The notes: generated from the letters alone by a model not told the origin. A DNA stretch of 64,000 nt from Bacilli bacterium (GCA_900767825.1 CAAGAN010000028.1:1-64000); one strand, 5' to 3'. Shown: positions 7,975 through 15,958, numbered from the stretch's first letter. Made by a program: numbers and translations.

Positions 7975-9549
7975 TTATTTAGCAGTCTCTATAGCCCTGT
8001 ATTCACGGATGACAGAGACTTTGATTTGACCAGGGTAAGTCATTTCCTTTTCTATCTTTTCTCTTAATTCTTGAGCTAATAAGACAGACTGGGAATCACT
8101 TATCTTTTCTGGCATGACCATGACTCTGATTTCTCTTCCAGATTGCATGGCGTAAGCTTGTTGAACTCCATCGAATCCCTTAGCAAGAGTTTCAAGTTGT
8201 TCAATACGCTTGACATAGGTTTCTAGAGTTTCGCTTCTTGCGCCAGGTCTAGCAGCAGATAAAGTATCAGCGGCAGCAACTAGATAAGAAATAACAAATT
8301 TAGCAGGTACGTCACCATGGTGAGATTCGATAGAATTCACTACTACTTCATTCTCGCCATATTTCTTTGCTAACTGGGCGCCTAATTCAACGTGGCTTCC
8401 TTCTAATTCGAAGTCAACGGATTTACCAATATCGTGAAGCAATCCAGCTCTTCTAGCCAAATTAACATCAAGGCCAAGTTCACCAGCCATGATACCGGTT
8501 AAATAAGCAACTTCCATAGAATGCTCCAAGCCATTTTGACCGTATGAAGTACGATAATGGAGCCTACCAATATAGGAAACAAGTTCTTTATTAATGCGTG
8601 GAAGGCCAAGTTTGAAGCAAGCTTCTTCGCCATATTTAAGAGTAGAATCAGCAACTTCCTTTTTGCATTTGGCAACGACATCTTCAATTCTGCCAGGTTG
8701 GATTCTTCCATCCTTGACTAGGTATTCTAATGAACGTCTTGCAACTTCTCTTCTAATCGGATCAAAGCAAGAAACAGTAATAGCTTCAGGAGTATCATCG
8801 ATTACTAAATCAACACCTAATTCTTGTTCTAATACTCTGATGTTTCTTCCTTCCCTACCGATGATTCTTCCTTTCATTTCATCGCTTGGAAGAGCCACGA
8901 CTGAGACAGTTCTTTCGGTAGTGACATCTTGAGCATATCTTTGGCAAGCAAGGCTTAATAAATCTATAGCCTTGGATTCAGCTGTTTCTTTAGCTTCATC
9001 TTCGGCATTTTTAATATAAGCCGCTATTTCCATAGACATCTTTGATTCAACCCTAGCCATAATCTCATCATGTGCTTCTTGAGTTGACATGCCAGATACT
9101 TTTTCAAGTTCAGCAATGATGTCATCAATCTTTTGGTCAAGTTCGCTTTGACGTTTCTTGTAAGATTCAATGGATTGACTTAGTTGTTCGGACTTCCTAT
9201 CAAGGTTATTTTCCTTTTCGATAAGGGCATTATCCCTGGCATCGATATTTTGTTCCCTAATAGAAAGTTTTTGTTCTTCGCCTGCTAATTCGGCTTTTCT
9301 TTTTCCGATATCTTCATCGGCTTTTTGTTTGACATTTAATGCCAATTGTTTAGCGTCAATTTCGGCATTTTTGAGGATATGCTCGGATTTTACTTTGGCT
9401 TCTTTGATAATTTGTTCGGCACTTTTCGAAGCATTTTTTGATTTAAGTACCATGAAGAAAAAGCAAAGGCCAAAAGTTAGCAAGGCAGCAAACAACACTG
9501 CACCTACTAATATCCCGATCCATCCTCCCTCAGATAAATAGAATAACAT
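7975..9549 (-). CDS. rny: Ribonuclease Y
   Basis: RNase Y is the membrane-anchored endoribonuclease that starts mRNA decay in Gram-positive bacteria. The protein has one N-terminal membrane helix (about residues 9-35), a long charged coiled coil (about 40-190), a KH domain with GRIIGREGRNIR, and an HD domain with HSMEVAYL and HDIGKS. I start it at the ATG at 9547-9549 (524 residues) because AAGGAGA sits 6-7 nt upstream; a longer in-frame TTG start at 9570 would place that site inside the coding region. It heads a run of RNA and tRNA genes, with ymdB directly behind it. Confidence 0.95.
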   Translation of the reverse strand: MLFYLSEGGWIGILVGAVLFAALLTFGLCFFFMVLKSKNASKSAEQIIKEAKVKSEHILKNAEIDAKQLALNVKQKADEDIGKRKAELAGEEQKLSIREQNIDARDNALIEKENNLDRKSEQLSQSIESYKKRQSELDQKIDDIIAELEKVSGMSTQEAHDEIMARVESKMSMEIAAYIKNAEDEAKETAESKAIDLLSLACQRYAQDVTTERTVSVVALPSDEMKGRIIGREGRNIRVLEQELGVDLVIDDTPEAITVSCFDPIRREVARRSLEYLVKDGRIQPGRIEDVVAKCKKEVADSTLKYGEEACFKLGLPRINKELVSYIGRLHYRTSYGQNGLEHSMEVAYLTGIMAGELGLDVNLARRAGLLHDIGKSVDFELEGSHVELGAQLAKKYGENEVVVNSIESHHGDVPAKFVISYLVAAADTLSAARPGARSETLETYVKRIEQLETLAKGFDGVQQAYAMQSGREIRVMVMPEKISDSQSVLLAQELREKIEKEMTYPGQIKVSVIREYRAIETAK

Positions 9550-9628
9550 TAAAATTCTCCTTGCGACCAAAACGGCACAAAGACCCTACATGGTTTATCA
9601 AAGTAAAATATATATGGCTATTCCTTAT

Positions 9629-9669
9629 ATTATAAATGAATTACAAGTAAGGTTTGTACCGAGGTACAA
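9629..9669 (-). promoter_or_regulatory. Candidate rny promoter with 16-bp palindromic operator
   Basis: A TATAAT -10 box on the minus strand lies at 9629-9634. The region where a -35 box should be is covered by a perfect palindrome, TTGTACCGAGGTACAA (9654-9669; 7-bp arms, 2-bp centre). No good -35 hexamer is visible, which would fit an activator-dependent promoter or a repressor site. I saw no second copy in the window. Confidence 0.4.
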
Positions 9670-9715
9670 CTATATTCTAAACCTTAAAAGCCCCTTTTGT
9701 GTAGCCTTATTTCAC

Positions 9716-9745
9716 TTTAAATAGAAAAGGCAGGTTTCCCTGCCT
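9716..9745 (-). terminator. recA terminator
   Basis: The stem AGGCAGG/CCTGCCT (9728-9734 with 9739-9745, 4-nt loop) is followed on the minus strand by TTTTCTATTT. It lies 6 nt past the recA stop and separates recA from rny. Confidence 0.85.
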
Positions 9746-9750
9746 CGAAT

Positions 9751-10746
9751 TTATTCGGTTTTTATCTTTTCTTTAATTTTTTCTTCAAGATCTTTAGCAA
9801 CTTCAGGATGTTCTTTTAGATAAGTTTTAGAAGCTTCCCTTCCGTTTCCGATCTTGTTACCATCGATTTCATACCAGTTGCCAGATTTCTTAAGCAAATT
9901 GTATTCTTCACCTAAATCTAGAAGTTCGCCAGTCCTAGATATTCCTTGTCCGAATATCATATCGATGGTGCAGCTCTTGAATGGAGGGGCAACCTTATTC
10001 TTAACGATTTTGACCTTGACTGAGTTACCTACTATATCAGAACCGCTCTTGATAGCTTCAGCACGGCGGATATCAATCCTAATAGAAGCATAGAATTTTA
10101 AGGCGCGTCCACCAGTAGTTGTTTCTGGGTTTCCATAGATAACACCAACTTTTTCACGAAGTTGGTTAATAAATATAACTACTGTTCCAGTCTTATTTAA
10201 TATACCAGCGATCTTCCTCATGCCTTTTGACATAAGTCTAGCTTGCAAACCAACTTGGTTATCTGACATTACTCCATCAAGTTCGGCTTGTGGGACTAAA
10301 GCCGCAACTGAGTCGACGACAATAATATCGATAGCACCGGAAGAAGCTAACATTTCGCAAATCTCTAGAGCCTGCTCTCCTGAATCAGGCTGGGAAAGTA
10401 TTAATTCATCAATATCGACGCCTAATTTTGAAGCGTATTCAGGATCGATAGCATGTTCTGCATCTATAAATGCAGCTCTGCCACCTTTTAATTGAGCTTG
10501 GGCGATTGCTTCTAGGGCAAGGGTAGTCTTACCACTGGATTCAGGACCATATATTTCAACAATCCTTCCTTTTGGATATCCACCAACTCCTAAAGCTTGA
10601 TCTAACAATATAGATCCAGTAGGAATTACATCGACATCAACGTGTGGGCGTTCCCCTAGGCGCATAACAGAACCTTTTCCGTATGCTTTTTCAATACATT
10701 TCAAGGCATCTTCAAGTGCTTTATCTTTTTCGTTTACATTAGCCAT
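9751..10746 (-). CDS. recA: Recombinase RecA
   Basis: RecA forms ATP-dependent filaments on single-stranded DNA for strand exchange and SOS co-protease action. At 331 residues it is slightly short for the family because of a small C-terminal tail. Walker A GPESSGKTT lies at about 65-73; the DNA-binding loop blocks QVGLQARLMSKGMRK and NQLREKVGVIYGNPETTTGG are present. AAGGAGG precedes the ATG. It follows cinA by about 60 nt, the usual pgsA-cinA-recA arrangement of Firmicutes. No LexA-type box was recognised just upstream. Confidence 0.98.
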   Translation of the reverse strand: MANVNEKDKALEDALKCIEKAYGKGSVMRLGERPHVDVDVIPTGSILLDQALGVGGYPKGRIVEIYGPESSGKTTLALEAIAQAQLKGGRAAFIDAEHAIDPEYASKLGVDIDELILSQPDSGEQALEICEMLASSGAIDIIVVDSVAALVPQAELDGVMSDNQVGLQARLMSKGMRKIAGILNKTGTVVIFINQLREKVGVIYGNPETTTGGRALKFYASIRIDIRRAEAIKSGSDIVGNSVKVKIVKNKVAPPFKSCTIDMIFGQGISRTGELLDLGEEYNLLKKSGNWYEIDGNKIGNGREASKTYLKEHPEVAKDLEEKIKEKIKTE

Positions 10747-10807
10747 TCTTTCGGCCTCCTTACAATATATGTAGCCTCTTAATTATCAAAAAGGCTCAAA
10801 TTATTTT

Positions 10808-11278
10808 TTATCTATTCAATATGCTTAGGGCAAAAGTTGCCATAGCTTCAACTGTATTTTCCCTGATGAAATTTCTATCTCCATCAAAATGGAGCGGGAT
10901 TGTCCAAACAAAGTTTTGATAACATAACCCTAAATAAACATCTCCAACAGCCTTGCCTCCTGTTTCAACAGTCGGGCCAGCATTACCTGTACAAGAAAGA
11001 CAAATGTCAACTCCAAGAGTTTTCTTTCCCCCAATTGCCATTTCAGAAGCAACTTGAGCCGAAACTACTCCATATTTATCTATAGTTTCTTTCTTTACAT
11101 TACATAAAGAAATCTTTTCACTGGCCCAGTAAGTGACTAATGCCCCTTTAAAAGAAGCGCTCGCACCAGGAATGGAACATATCGAAGAAGAAAATAACCC
11201 TCCGGTAAGAGATTCAACACTTCCCAAAGTAAGTTTTTGTTCCTTTAATTTATTTAAAAGAGTTTCAAGATTACTCAT
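10808..11278 (-). CDS. cinA: CinA C-terminal domain protein, nicotinamide-nucleotide amidohydrolase
   Basis: This 156-residue protein is the CinA C-terminal (PncC) domain alone; it lacks the N-terminal MoaB-like domain found in full-length CinA. The family deamidates nicotinamide mononucleotide to recycle pyridine nucleotides. The SVESLTGGLFSSSICSIPGAS block and the CTGNAGP motif are typical. It overlaps the 3' end of pgsA by 8 bp and lies upstream of recA, as in many Gram-positive genomes. Confidence 0.88.
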   Translation of the reverse strand: MSNLETLLNKLKEQKLTLGSVESLTGGLFSSSICSIPGASASFKGALVTYWASEKISLCNVKKETIDKYGVVSAQVASEMAIGGKKTLGVDICLSCTGNAGPTVETGGKAVGDVYLGLCYQNFVWTIPLHFDGDRNFIRENTVEAMATFALSILNR

Positions 11279-11906
11279 GCTTCCCCTCCTTCAATACTTT
11301 TCTATTTTGTATAACATAAATTATACCCGAAAGTACCGAGAAGAATGTAGCTATATAAATAAGGATAGAGGAAATGTTAATAGCAACCGGCCAAGAAGAA
11401 TCAAAATAAGAGAATGGCCAGCCGTTTAATAAAACTACAGGAATAGCAACCATTTGGGAAACTGTTTTAAGTTTTCCAAATATATTAGCAGCAATAACTT
11501 CGTTTTTCTTCGCAGCTATAAACCTAAGCCCATCTACAACTAAATCCCTAATTACCATTAAGATAACGCAAAATACAGGAATGAAGCATCTTTGGTTAGG
11601 AGCAAATGACCAAGGGAATACTAGAAAGATAAGAAGGCCATTAACAAGCATCTTGTCCGCGATTGGATCAAGGAATTTCCCTAAATCAGTTACTTGGTTC
11701 CATTTCCTTGCTAGATATCCATCAAGGAAATCAGTCAAGGATGCAACGATAAATAGGATACATGCTATTAGATATACTAGATTGATTCCAGAATTCCCAA
11801 GAAGCGGAGATTCAAATGAAGGAATAACAGAGCAAGTAAACAAGAAGACAAGTAAGACGGCGACTAGAACGATTCTAACAGTTGTAATTTTTGTAGGTAT
11901 ATTCAT
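11271..11906 (-). CDS. pgsA: CDP-diacylglycerol--glycerol-3-phosphate 3-phosphatidyltransferase
   Basis: This integral membrane enzyme makes phosphatidylglycerol phosphate, the committed step to phosphatidylglycerol. The CDP-alcohol phosphotransferase signature is complete: DFLDGYLARKW followed by DLGKFLDPIADK, with all the Asp residues in place. Several hydrophobic helices flank it (about residues 5-22, 35-60, 105-125, 150-175 and 185-202). The length of 211 is slightly above the usual ~190. It is followed by cinA and recA on one probable transcript. Confidence 0.95.
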   Translation of the reverse strand: MNIPTKITTVRIVLVAVLLVFLFTCSVIPSFESPLLGNSGINLVYLIACILFIVASLTDFLDGYLARKWNQVTDLGKFLDPIADKMLVNGLLIFLVFPWSFAPNQRCFIPVFCVILMVIRDLVVDGLRFIAAKKNEVIAANIFGKLKTVSQMVAIPVVLLNGWPFSYFDSSWPVAINISSILIYIATFFSVLSGIIYVIQNRKVLKEGKHE

Positions 11907-11925
11907 CTTTTTTCCTTCTTTCTTT

Positions 11926-12265
11926 TAAAAAGTATCCGACCCTGTAAGCCATGTTTTGTCGAGAGCGACAATTTATCTCGGCATATGCCGGTCCCTTTGA
12001 TTTCATTTCATCTCTAGGACTTCCCCTACCAAATTTGGGTTTCTCGCTTGTGGGGTTTACCGCGTTTCATCTTAACGTCGCCGTTAAGCTCGTCTCTGTG
12101 GCACCTTAGGAAGATAATTCTACTGGAGACTTCTCTTCGCCGTTATGCACTTCTGCATACCTGAGGTTATTTATTTCCTCAGCGCAAACACTACCATCAT
12201 CGCAGATGGTGCGAGCATGGACTTTCCTCTACTATTTCTAGCAGCAGTCGCTCGGGCCGGATTAG
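11926..12265 (-). ncRNA. rnpB: RNase P RNA, Bacillus type (B)
   Basis: This is the catalytic RNA of RNase P, which trims tRNA 5' leaders. Read on the minus strand it shows GAGGAAAGUCCAUGCUCGCAC near the 5' end, AAGGUGCCACAGAGACGA in the middle, then ACGCGGUAAACCCC, GAGAAACCCAAAUUUGGU, and AACAUGGCUUACAG near the 3' end. Helix P1 pairs AUCCGGCCC (12254-12262) with GGGUCGGAU (11934-11942), 9 bp. A run of U follows P1, so P1 may double as the terminator. The 5' end touches the gpsB stop codon. Confidence 0.95.
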
Positions 12266-12624
12266 ATGTTATTTGGATTGACGCCCCTTTTATATAATTC
12301 ATTCTCTAGCTTAGTAATCCTATTTAACAAATCGATGTTAGTAGAATTGACTGCCGAGGAATCCTTAATTCCAGAAAGGCGTTCCTTCATTCTGGCATTT
12401 TCAACTTCCAAAGTGGAAATCTTTTCTTTTTCCTTACGCCAATTAGTCTCTAGCTCGACTATATATTTCTTACTTTCGAGATAATATTTTTCGAAAGCCC
12501 TATAGTCCATAATGATTTTGTCTAAAAATTCATCTACTTCATCTGGATCATATCCATTTCCATTAGGTTTGAATGTCTTGTTCAAAATCTTTGTAGCGTT
12601 AAGACTTATGCTGTTATCTTCCAT
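12262..12624 (-). CDS. gpsB: Cell division protein GpsB (DivIVA-like)
   Basis: This 120-residue DivIVA-domain protein is a coiled-coil adaptor that places penicillin-binding proteins during the division/elongation switch. The N-terminal membrane-binding and PBP-binding motif is seen in LNKTFKPNGNGYDPDEVDEFLDK, here broken into KTFKPNGNGYD and EVDEFLDK for the key positions; the remainder is coiled coil. Position next to rnpB and near recU is the classic Firmicute arrangement. GGGAG precedes the ATG. The TAA stop lies at 12262-12264, at the start of rnpB. Confidence 0.9.
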   Translation of the reverse strand: MEDNSISLNATKILNKTFKPNGNGYDPDEVDEFLDKIIMDYRAFEKYYLESKKYIVELETNWRKEKEKISTLEVENARMKERLSGIKDSSAVNSTNIDLLNRITKLENELYKRGVNPNNI

Positions 12625-12641
12625 TGAAAACTCCCTTTTCG

Positions 12642-12670
12642 ATTATATCGAAAGATAGTTCATCTATCAA
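12642..12670 (-). promoter_or_regulatory. gpsB-rnpB promoter
   Basis: On the minus strand a -35 TTGATA (12665-12670) is followed by a 17-bp spacer and a -10 TATAAT (12642-12647), close to the sigma-A consensus. The -35 hexamer sits exactly midway between this -10 and the divergent -10 of the exonuclease gene. Confidence 0.8.
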
Positions 12671-12693
12671 TATAAACCAAGATTTTATATAAT
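12665..12693 (+). promoter_or_regulatory. Promoter of the exonuclease-recU pair, with start codon 6 nt after the -10
   Basis: The -10 TATAAT lies at 12688-12693; 17 bp upstream is TATCAA, the reverse face of the gpsB -35 box and a weak match to TTGACA. The GTG start codon begins only 6 nt after the -10 and no Shine-Dalgarno sequence is visible, so the mRNA is probably leaderless. Confidence 0.6.
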
Positions 12694-12699
12694 GATTCG

Positions 12700-13425
12700 G
12701 TGAAAAAATTAGACACTTTATTAAAGAAAAGAAAAACTATTGCCTTCTTAGATTTAGAAGGAACCCAACTAACTCACGAAATAATTGAGGTTGGTTTAGT
12801 CAAGGTAACATTGAACCCTGATAACTCAATAAAGAAGGAATACAAGGGTTTAAAGCTATATGTCCTGCCTAAAAGCCATGTTGGAAGTGTTGTTACTCAT
12901 TTAACTGGCATAACTGATTCTTTGGTAAAAAAAGAAGGAATTCATTATTCGGAAGCCATATCCAAAATAAAGGGATACATGGGTGAAGATTATGAAAAAT
13001 GCATCTTCATGGTATATGGGAATCAAGATGCTGCAATGTTTATAAATACTTACAAGAAAAACACGGAAACTAATTTTGAGGATTCTAGGTTTTTAGCAAG
13101 CAGATGTATCGACATGTCTAAATTCTTCCAAAACTATTTCTCAGGAAAAAACGGCAATCCTATCTCACTAGAAAAGTTATGTGAAAACCTTGAAGTCAAA
13201 TATAGAGGTAAAGCACACGATGCTTTAACCGATGCGTTTGCTTTACTTGATTGCTATAAAGCATTTTTAAGTAAACCTGATTTAGTCAAGAAAAACTATA
13301 AGCTTTCCCTATCAGAAAAAACTAACTACCCCTATTCAATTAGACGAGTTATCAACGAATTAAATAATGGGAACATAGTTACTCCTGAGCAATTTGAAGA
13401 GTTCATTTCGGGGGATTTAAAATGA
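12700..13425 (+). CDS. DEDDh-type 3'-5' exonuclease
   Basis: This is a DnaQ/RNase T-fold exonuclease. The catalytic acidic residues are seen in FLDLEGT near the N-terminus, the middle block HLTGIT, and AHDALTDAFALLDCY near 185-200, where the His-Asp pair marks the DEDDh class. It could act on DNA or RNA ends (KapD-like or DnaQ-like); sequence alone does not decide. The start is GTG with no ribosome binding site. It overlaps recU by 4 bp (ATGA), so the two are cotranslated, and a DNA repair role is plausible. Confidence 0.8.
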   Translation: MKKLDTLLKKRKTIAFLDLEGTQLTHEIIEVGLVKVTLNPDNSIKKEYKGLKLYVLPKSHVGSVVTHLTGITDSLVKKEGIHYSEAISKIKGYMGEDYEKCIFMVYGNQDAAMFINTYKKNTETNFEDSRFLASRCIDMSKFFQNYFSGKNGNPISLEKLCENLEVKYRGKAHDALTDAFALLDCYKAFLSKPDLVKKNYKLSLSEKTNYPYSIRRVINELNNGNIVTPEQFEEFISGDLK

Positions 13426-14018
13426 GCGAGATCAATTATCCAAAAGGAACAAGTCACCCTGCAGCCATAATAAAAAAGAAAGAAAAGACAAAAAGGAATC
13501 TAAAAGTCCAAGCCGGCAATAGAGGGCTTGATTTCGAAGATGCCATAAACCAGACAAATGAATACTATAAAGAAAAAGGTCTTTGCCTAGTTACCAAAAG
13601 ACCTACGCCGATAAAAATAGTAAAGGTAGATTATTCAAAAGGAGCAAAAATCACTGAAGCTTTTTTTGAGACTCAATCCACCACCGACTATAATGGAGTA
13701 TACAAAGGAAAATATCTAGATTTTGAAGCAAAGAGCACTAGAAGCAAAACTTCTTTTCCTCTTGCAAACATCCCTCCACAGCAAATAGAACACCTTAAAA
13801 ACGTAATATTTCATAAAGGAATTGCGTTCTTTCTTATCAATTTGCATTGTTTTAACAAAACATACTTAATAGATGCAACTATAGTAATCGACTATTATGA
13901 AAATAGACAAAGAGCATCAATTCCTTTTAAGGATTTAGAAGAAAAAGGGTATCTAGTAAAGGAAAGCTATAGGCCTAGATTAGATTACCTTAGCATCCTT
14001 GATGAGCATTTTCTTTAG
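13422..14018 (+). CDS. recU: Holliday junction resolvase RecU
   Basis: RecU cleaves Holliday junctions during recombination and chromosome segregation in Firmicutes. The 198-residue protein shows the family start NYPKGTSHP, the block NRGLDFEDAIN, and the PD-(D/E)xK-type site in TTDYNGVYKGKYLDFEAKST with later KTSFPLANIPPQQ. These are all characteristic. In Bacillus recU lies near gpsB and rnpB as here. The 3' end overlaps the convergent nth gene by 29 bp. Confidence 0.95.
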   Translation: MSEINYPKGTSHPAAIIKKKEKTKRNLKVQAGNRGLDFEDAINQTNEYYKEKGLCLVTKRPTPIKIVKVDYSKGAKITEAFFETQSTTDYNGVYKGKYLDFEAKSTRSKTSFPLANIPPQQIEHLKNVIFHKGIAFFLINLHCFNKTYLIDATIVIDYYENRQRASIPFKDLEEKGYLVKESYRPRLDYLSILDEHFL

Positions 14019-14631
14019 ACTTACAAATATTTGAAAAAGGACATGTCTTACATAAAGGCTTTCTTGCATGGCAAATAGTTCTGCCGTGTTCAATTATTTG
14101 GTGATGCAAATTGATCCAGCTCTCTTTTGGAAATGCCTTTTTCGCCTTTTCCATAACTTCGATTGGAGTGTCTTTCTCTTTAGCAATGCCTAAGCGAGTC
14201 AATACTCTTTTGCAATGTGTATCAACTGGAAAAGAAGGAACTTTAAAGCATTCTGCTAAAACTACTGAAGCAGTCTTTATCCCTACTCCCGGAAGAGAAA
14301 CTAAATCAGATAAATTAGAAGGAACTTGCCCATCATATTTATTAACGAGCACCTTGCTCATTTCTAGTAAATTCTTAGCCTTGTTTTTATATAATCCAAT
14401 AGATCTGATAATCAATTCAATTTCTTTTATATCTGCTTTAGAAAAAGCATATGGATCAGGAAAAAGAGAAAATAGTTTTGGGGTAACTAGATTAACTGCT
14501 TTATCTGTAGTTTGGGCAGATAAAGATACTGCAACAATACATTGAAACGGAGAAGAAAAAACTAGGCTACATTTAGCATTTGGGTAGCTAGAAGAGAATA
14601 TATCTAATATCAGTTTATTTCTAATCGTCAT
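13990..14631 (-). CDS. nth: Endonuclease III
   Basis: This bifunctional DNA glycosylase/AP lyase removes oxidised pyrimidines. The helix-hairpin-helix LPGVGIKTASVVL carries catalytic K119, and D137 lies in FPVDTHC. The iron-sulfur loop has Cys at 187, 194, 197 and 203 with the usual C-x6-C-x2-C-x5-C spacing. It is the last gene of cca-dnaD-nth and overlaps dnaD by 11 bp; the dnaD-nth pairing is conserved in Bacilli. Confidence 0.97.
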   Translation of the reverse strand: MTIRNKLILDIFSSSYPNAKCSLVFSSPFQCIVAVSLSAQTTDKAVNLVTPKLFSLFPDPYAFSKADIKEIELIIRSIGLYKNKAKNLLEMSKVLVNKYDGQVPSNLSDLVSLPGVGIKTASVVLAECFKVPSFPVDTHCKRVLTRLGIAKEKDTPIEVMEKAKKAFPKESWINLHHQIIEHGRTICHARKPLCKTCPFSNICKSKENAHQGC

Positions 14632-15283
14632 CTTTAACCCATTTGGTCTTAGCTATTTCAAAAGTCTTCTCAATATCTTTGTCCCAATTCGAATTAACCG
14701 AGGAGACGCCTTCTTTTTCAATATCTTCGCTACGACGATAAGTTCTTAATTCTCTATCAATGGACTTAAAAGTCTTCTTTCCAGCCGCTAGACTAGCTTC
14801 TAATGCACCTTTTATATCTTCTTTTGAATAAGAAGAATCAAGCCAAGAAGATAAAGTTGAAGATTCTAGTGGAGATAAAGTCCTGTTAAGTCTAGATTCA
14901 AAAAAAGAAGATAGCTCCGAAAGATCGTTAGCCCTAGAAGCAGAATATAAAGCAGATCTTTCCTTGGCTACATCTAGTTCAAACAATTTATAAAGTTTCT
15001 TCTTTAATGGTTCTAAAGAAGTTCTAATCTTTCCGCCGCTTTCATCATAAGAAATAAAATCTCTAGATAACAAAGAAGCAAGGGCGTTATCTATATCTTT
15101 TGTTTTATAATTCATCTTCAAGGAAAGCAAATCGGCAGTGACTAAATCATTACCTTGTAAAATAAGATGATCGACCATTAATAAAACAATTAAATCAGAT
15201 TCGCTTATTCCTAATTTCTTATATTGCTCAAGTAACAAATAACGGAAGTCAACGGCAACCATAGAAGAATTGATATAGCCCAT
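14621..15283 (-). CDS. dnaD: DNA replication protein DnaD
   Basis: DnaD takes part in primosome loading of the DnaC helicase in low-GC Gram-positives. The N-terminal half (about residues 1-110) is a winged-helix-like part ending in ISYDESGGKIRTSLEPLKKKL. The C-terminal half has the DnaD/DnaB2 domain: FESRLNRTLSPLE, then a WLDSSYSKEDIKGALEAS stretch and RELRTYRR. The length of 220 is normal. It starts 2 bp after the cca stop and overlaps nth, so all three are one operon. Confidence 0.85.
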   Translation of the reverse strand: MGYINSSMVAVDFRYLLLEQYKKLGISESDLIVLLMVDHLILQGNDLVTADLLSLKMNYKTKDIDNALASLLSRDFISYDESGGKIRTSLEPLKKKLYKLFELDVAKERSALYSASRANDLSELSSFFESRLNRTLSPLESSTLSSWLDSSYSKEDIKGALEASLAAGKKTFKSIDRELRTYRRSEDIEKEGVSSVNSNWDKDIEKTFEIAKTKWVKDDD

Positions 15284-15284
15284 A

Positions 15285-15893
15285 TTATTTCTTTTTCCTT
15301 TCCATCGCGATTTTATCGGAGTTTAAATTATCAAGCAAATTGGACAAAGTTGAAATAGCGACTTTTGTTTTTTCTTCAAGTTCAAACCCTAGTCTATTAG
15401 CAAACCTATTAGCCCTAAGAATTCTAAGTGGATCCTCTTTGATTCTAATATAAGGGTTGCCGATAAATTTAATTAAAGAAGTCCGCAAATCTTTAATACC
15501 TTGATGAAAATCATATACATTGTTATCTATGTCGATATAGATGGCATTTATAGTAAAATCCCTGCGGAAAGAGTCTAAAAAAATTGATTTTGTAAAACTT
15601 ATTTTTGAAGGGTGGCGGTAATCTAAATATTGTGACTCAACTCTCAAGGTAGTTATGTCAATATGAGTATCATTAACCTTAATCTTTACGCATCCAAACT
15701 TAGAAAAAGTATAGTCGCCATCAGGATAAATATCCTTGATCTCATTTGGATTAGCATCAGTTACAAAATCATAATCTGATATTTCTAAACCTAATAAAAA
15801 GTCACGGCTAGTTCCTCCTATCATATACAAAGAGTAGCCATGTTCTTTAAATTTGTTTGCGACAGCAATAAATACTTCTGGAAGCATGATCAT
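15285..15893 (-). CDS. CCA-adding enzyme-like nucleotidyltransferase, head and neck only
   Basis: The protein matches the N-terminal half of bacterial tRNA CCA nucleotidyltransferases. The catalytic motif A is GGTSRDFLLG with the DxD pair at D40/D42, followed by SRRDFTINA-like RRDFTINA near residue 110, and EDPLRILRANRFANRLGF in the neck. Family members usually have about 390 residues; this one stops at 202 after MERKKK, directly before dnaD, with no remnant of the body and tail downstream. It might be a degenerate gene, a minimal enzyme, or one that works with a separately encoded body domain. No ribosome binding site is seen; a TATAAT lies 8 nt before the ATG. Confidence 0.75.
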   Translation of the reverse strand: MIMLPEVFIAVANKFKEHGYSLYMIGGTSRDFLLGLEISDYDFVTDANPNEIKDIYPDGDYTFSKFGCVKIKVNDTHIDITTLRVESQYLDYRHPSKISFTKSIFLDSFRRDFTINAIYIDIDNNVYDFHQGIKDLRTSLIKFIGNPYIRIKEDPLRILRANRFANRLGFELEEKTKVAISTLSNLLDNLNSDKIAMERKKK

Positions 15894-15901
15894 ATTTTAC
15901 C

Positions 15902-15907
15902 ATTATA
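15902..15907 (-). promoter_or_regulatory. -10 box of cca-dnaD-nth, close to the start codon
   Basis: A TATAAT on the minus strand ends 8 nt before the ATG of the CCA-like gene, which is the first gene after the hup terminator. No Shine-Dalgarno sequence and no convincing -35 box are visible, so this is a candidate leaderless or near-leaderless start. Confidence 0.4.
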
Positions 15908-15912
15908 AAGGT

Positions 15913-15941
15913 AAGAAAAAAGCCCCGGCAGTACCGAGGCT
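15913..15941 (-). terminator. hup terminator
   Basis: The minus-strand stem AGCCTCGG/CCGGGGCT (one G-U pair, 5-nt loop) is followed by TTTTTTCTT. It lies 18 nt after the hup stop. Confidence 0.88.
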
Positions 15942-15958
15942 AAACCATCTTAGATAAC

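Noticed and set aside
10747..10807. LexA (SOS) box before recA
   Set aside because: No CGAAC-type or other clear palindrome is present in the 60 bp upstream of recA.
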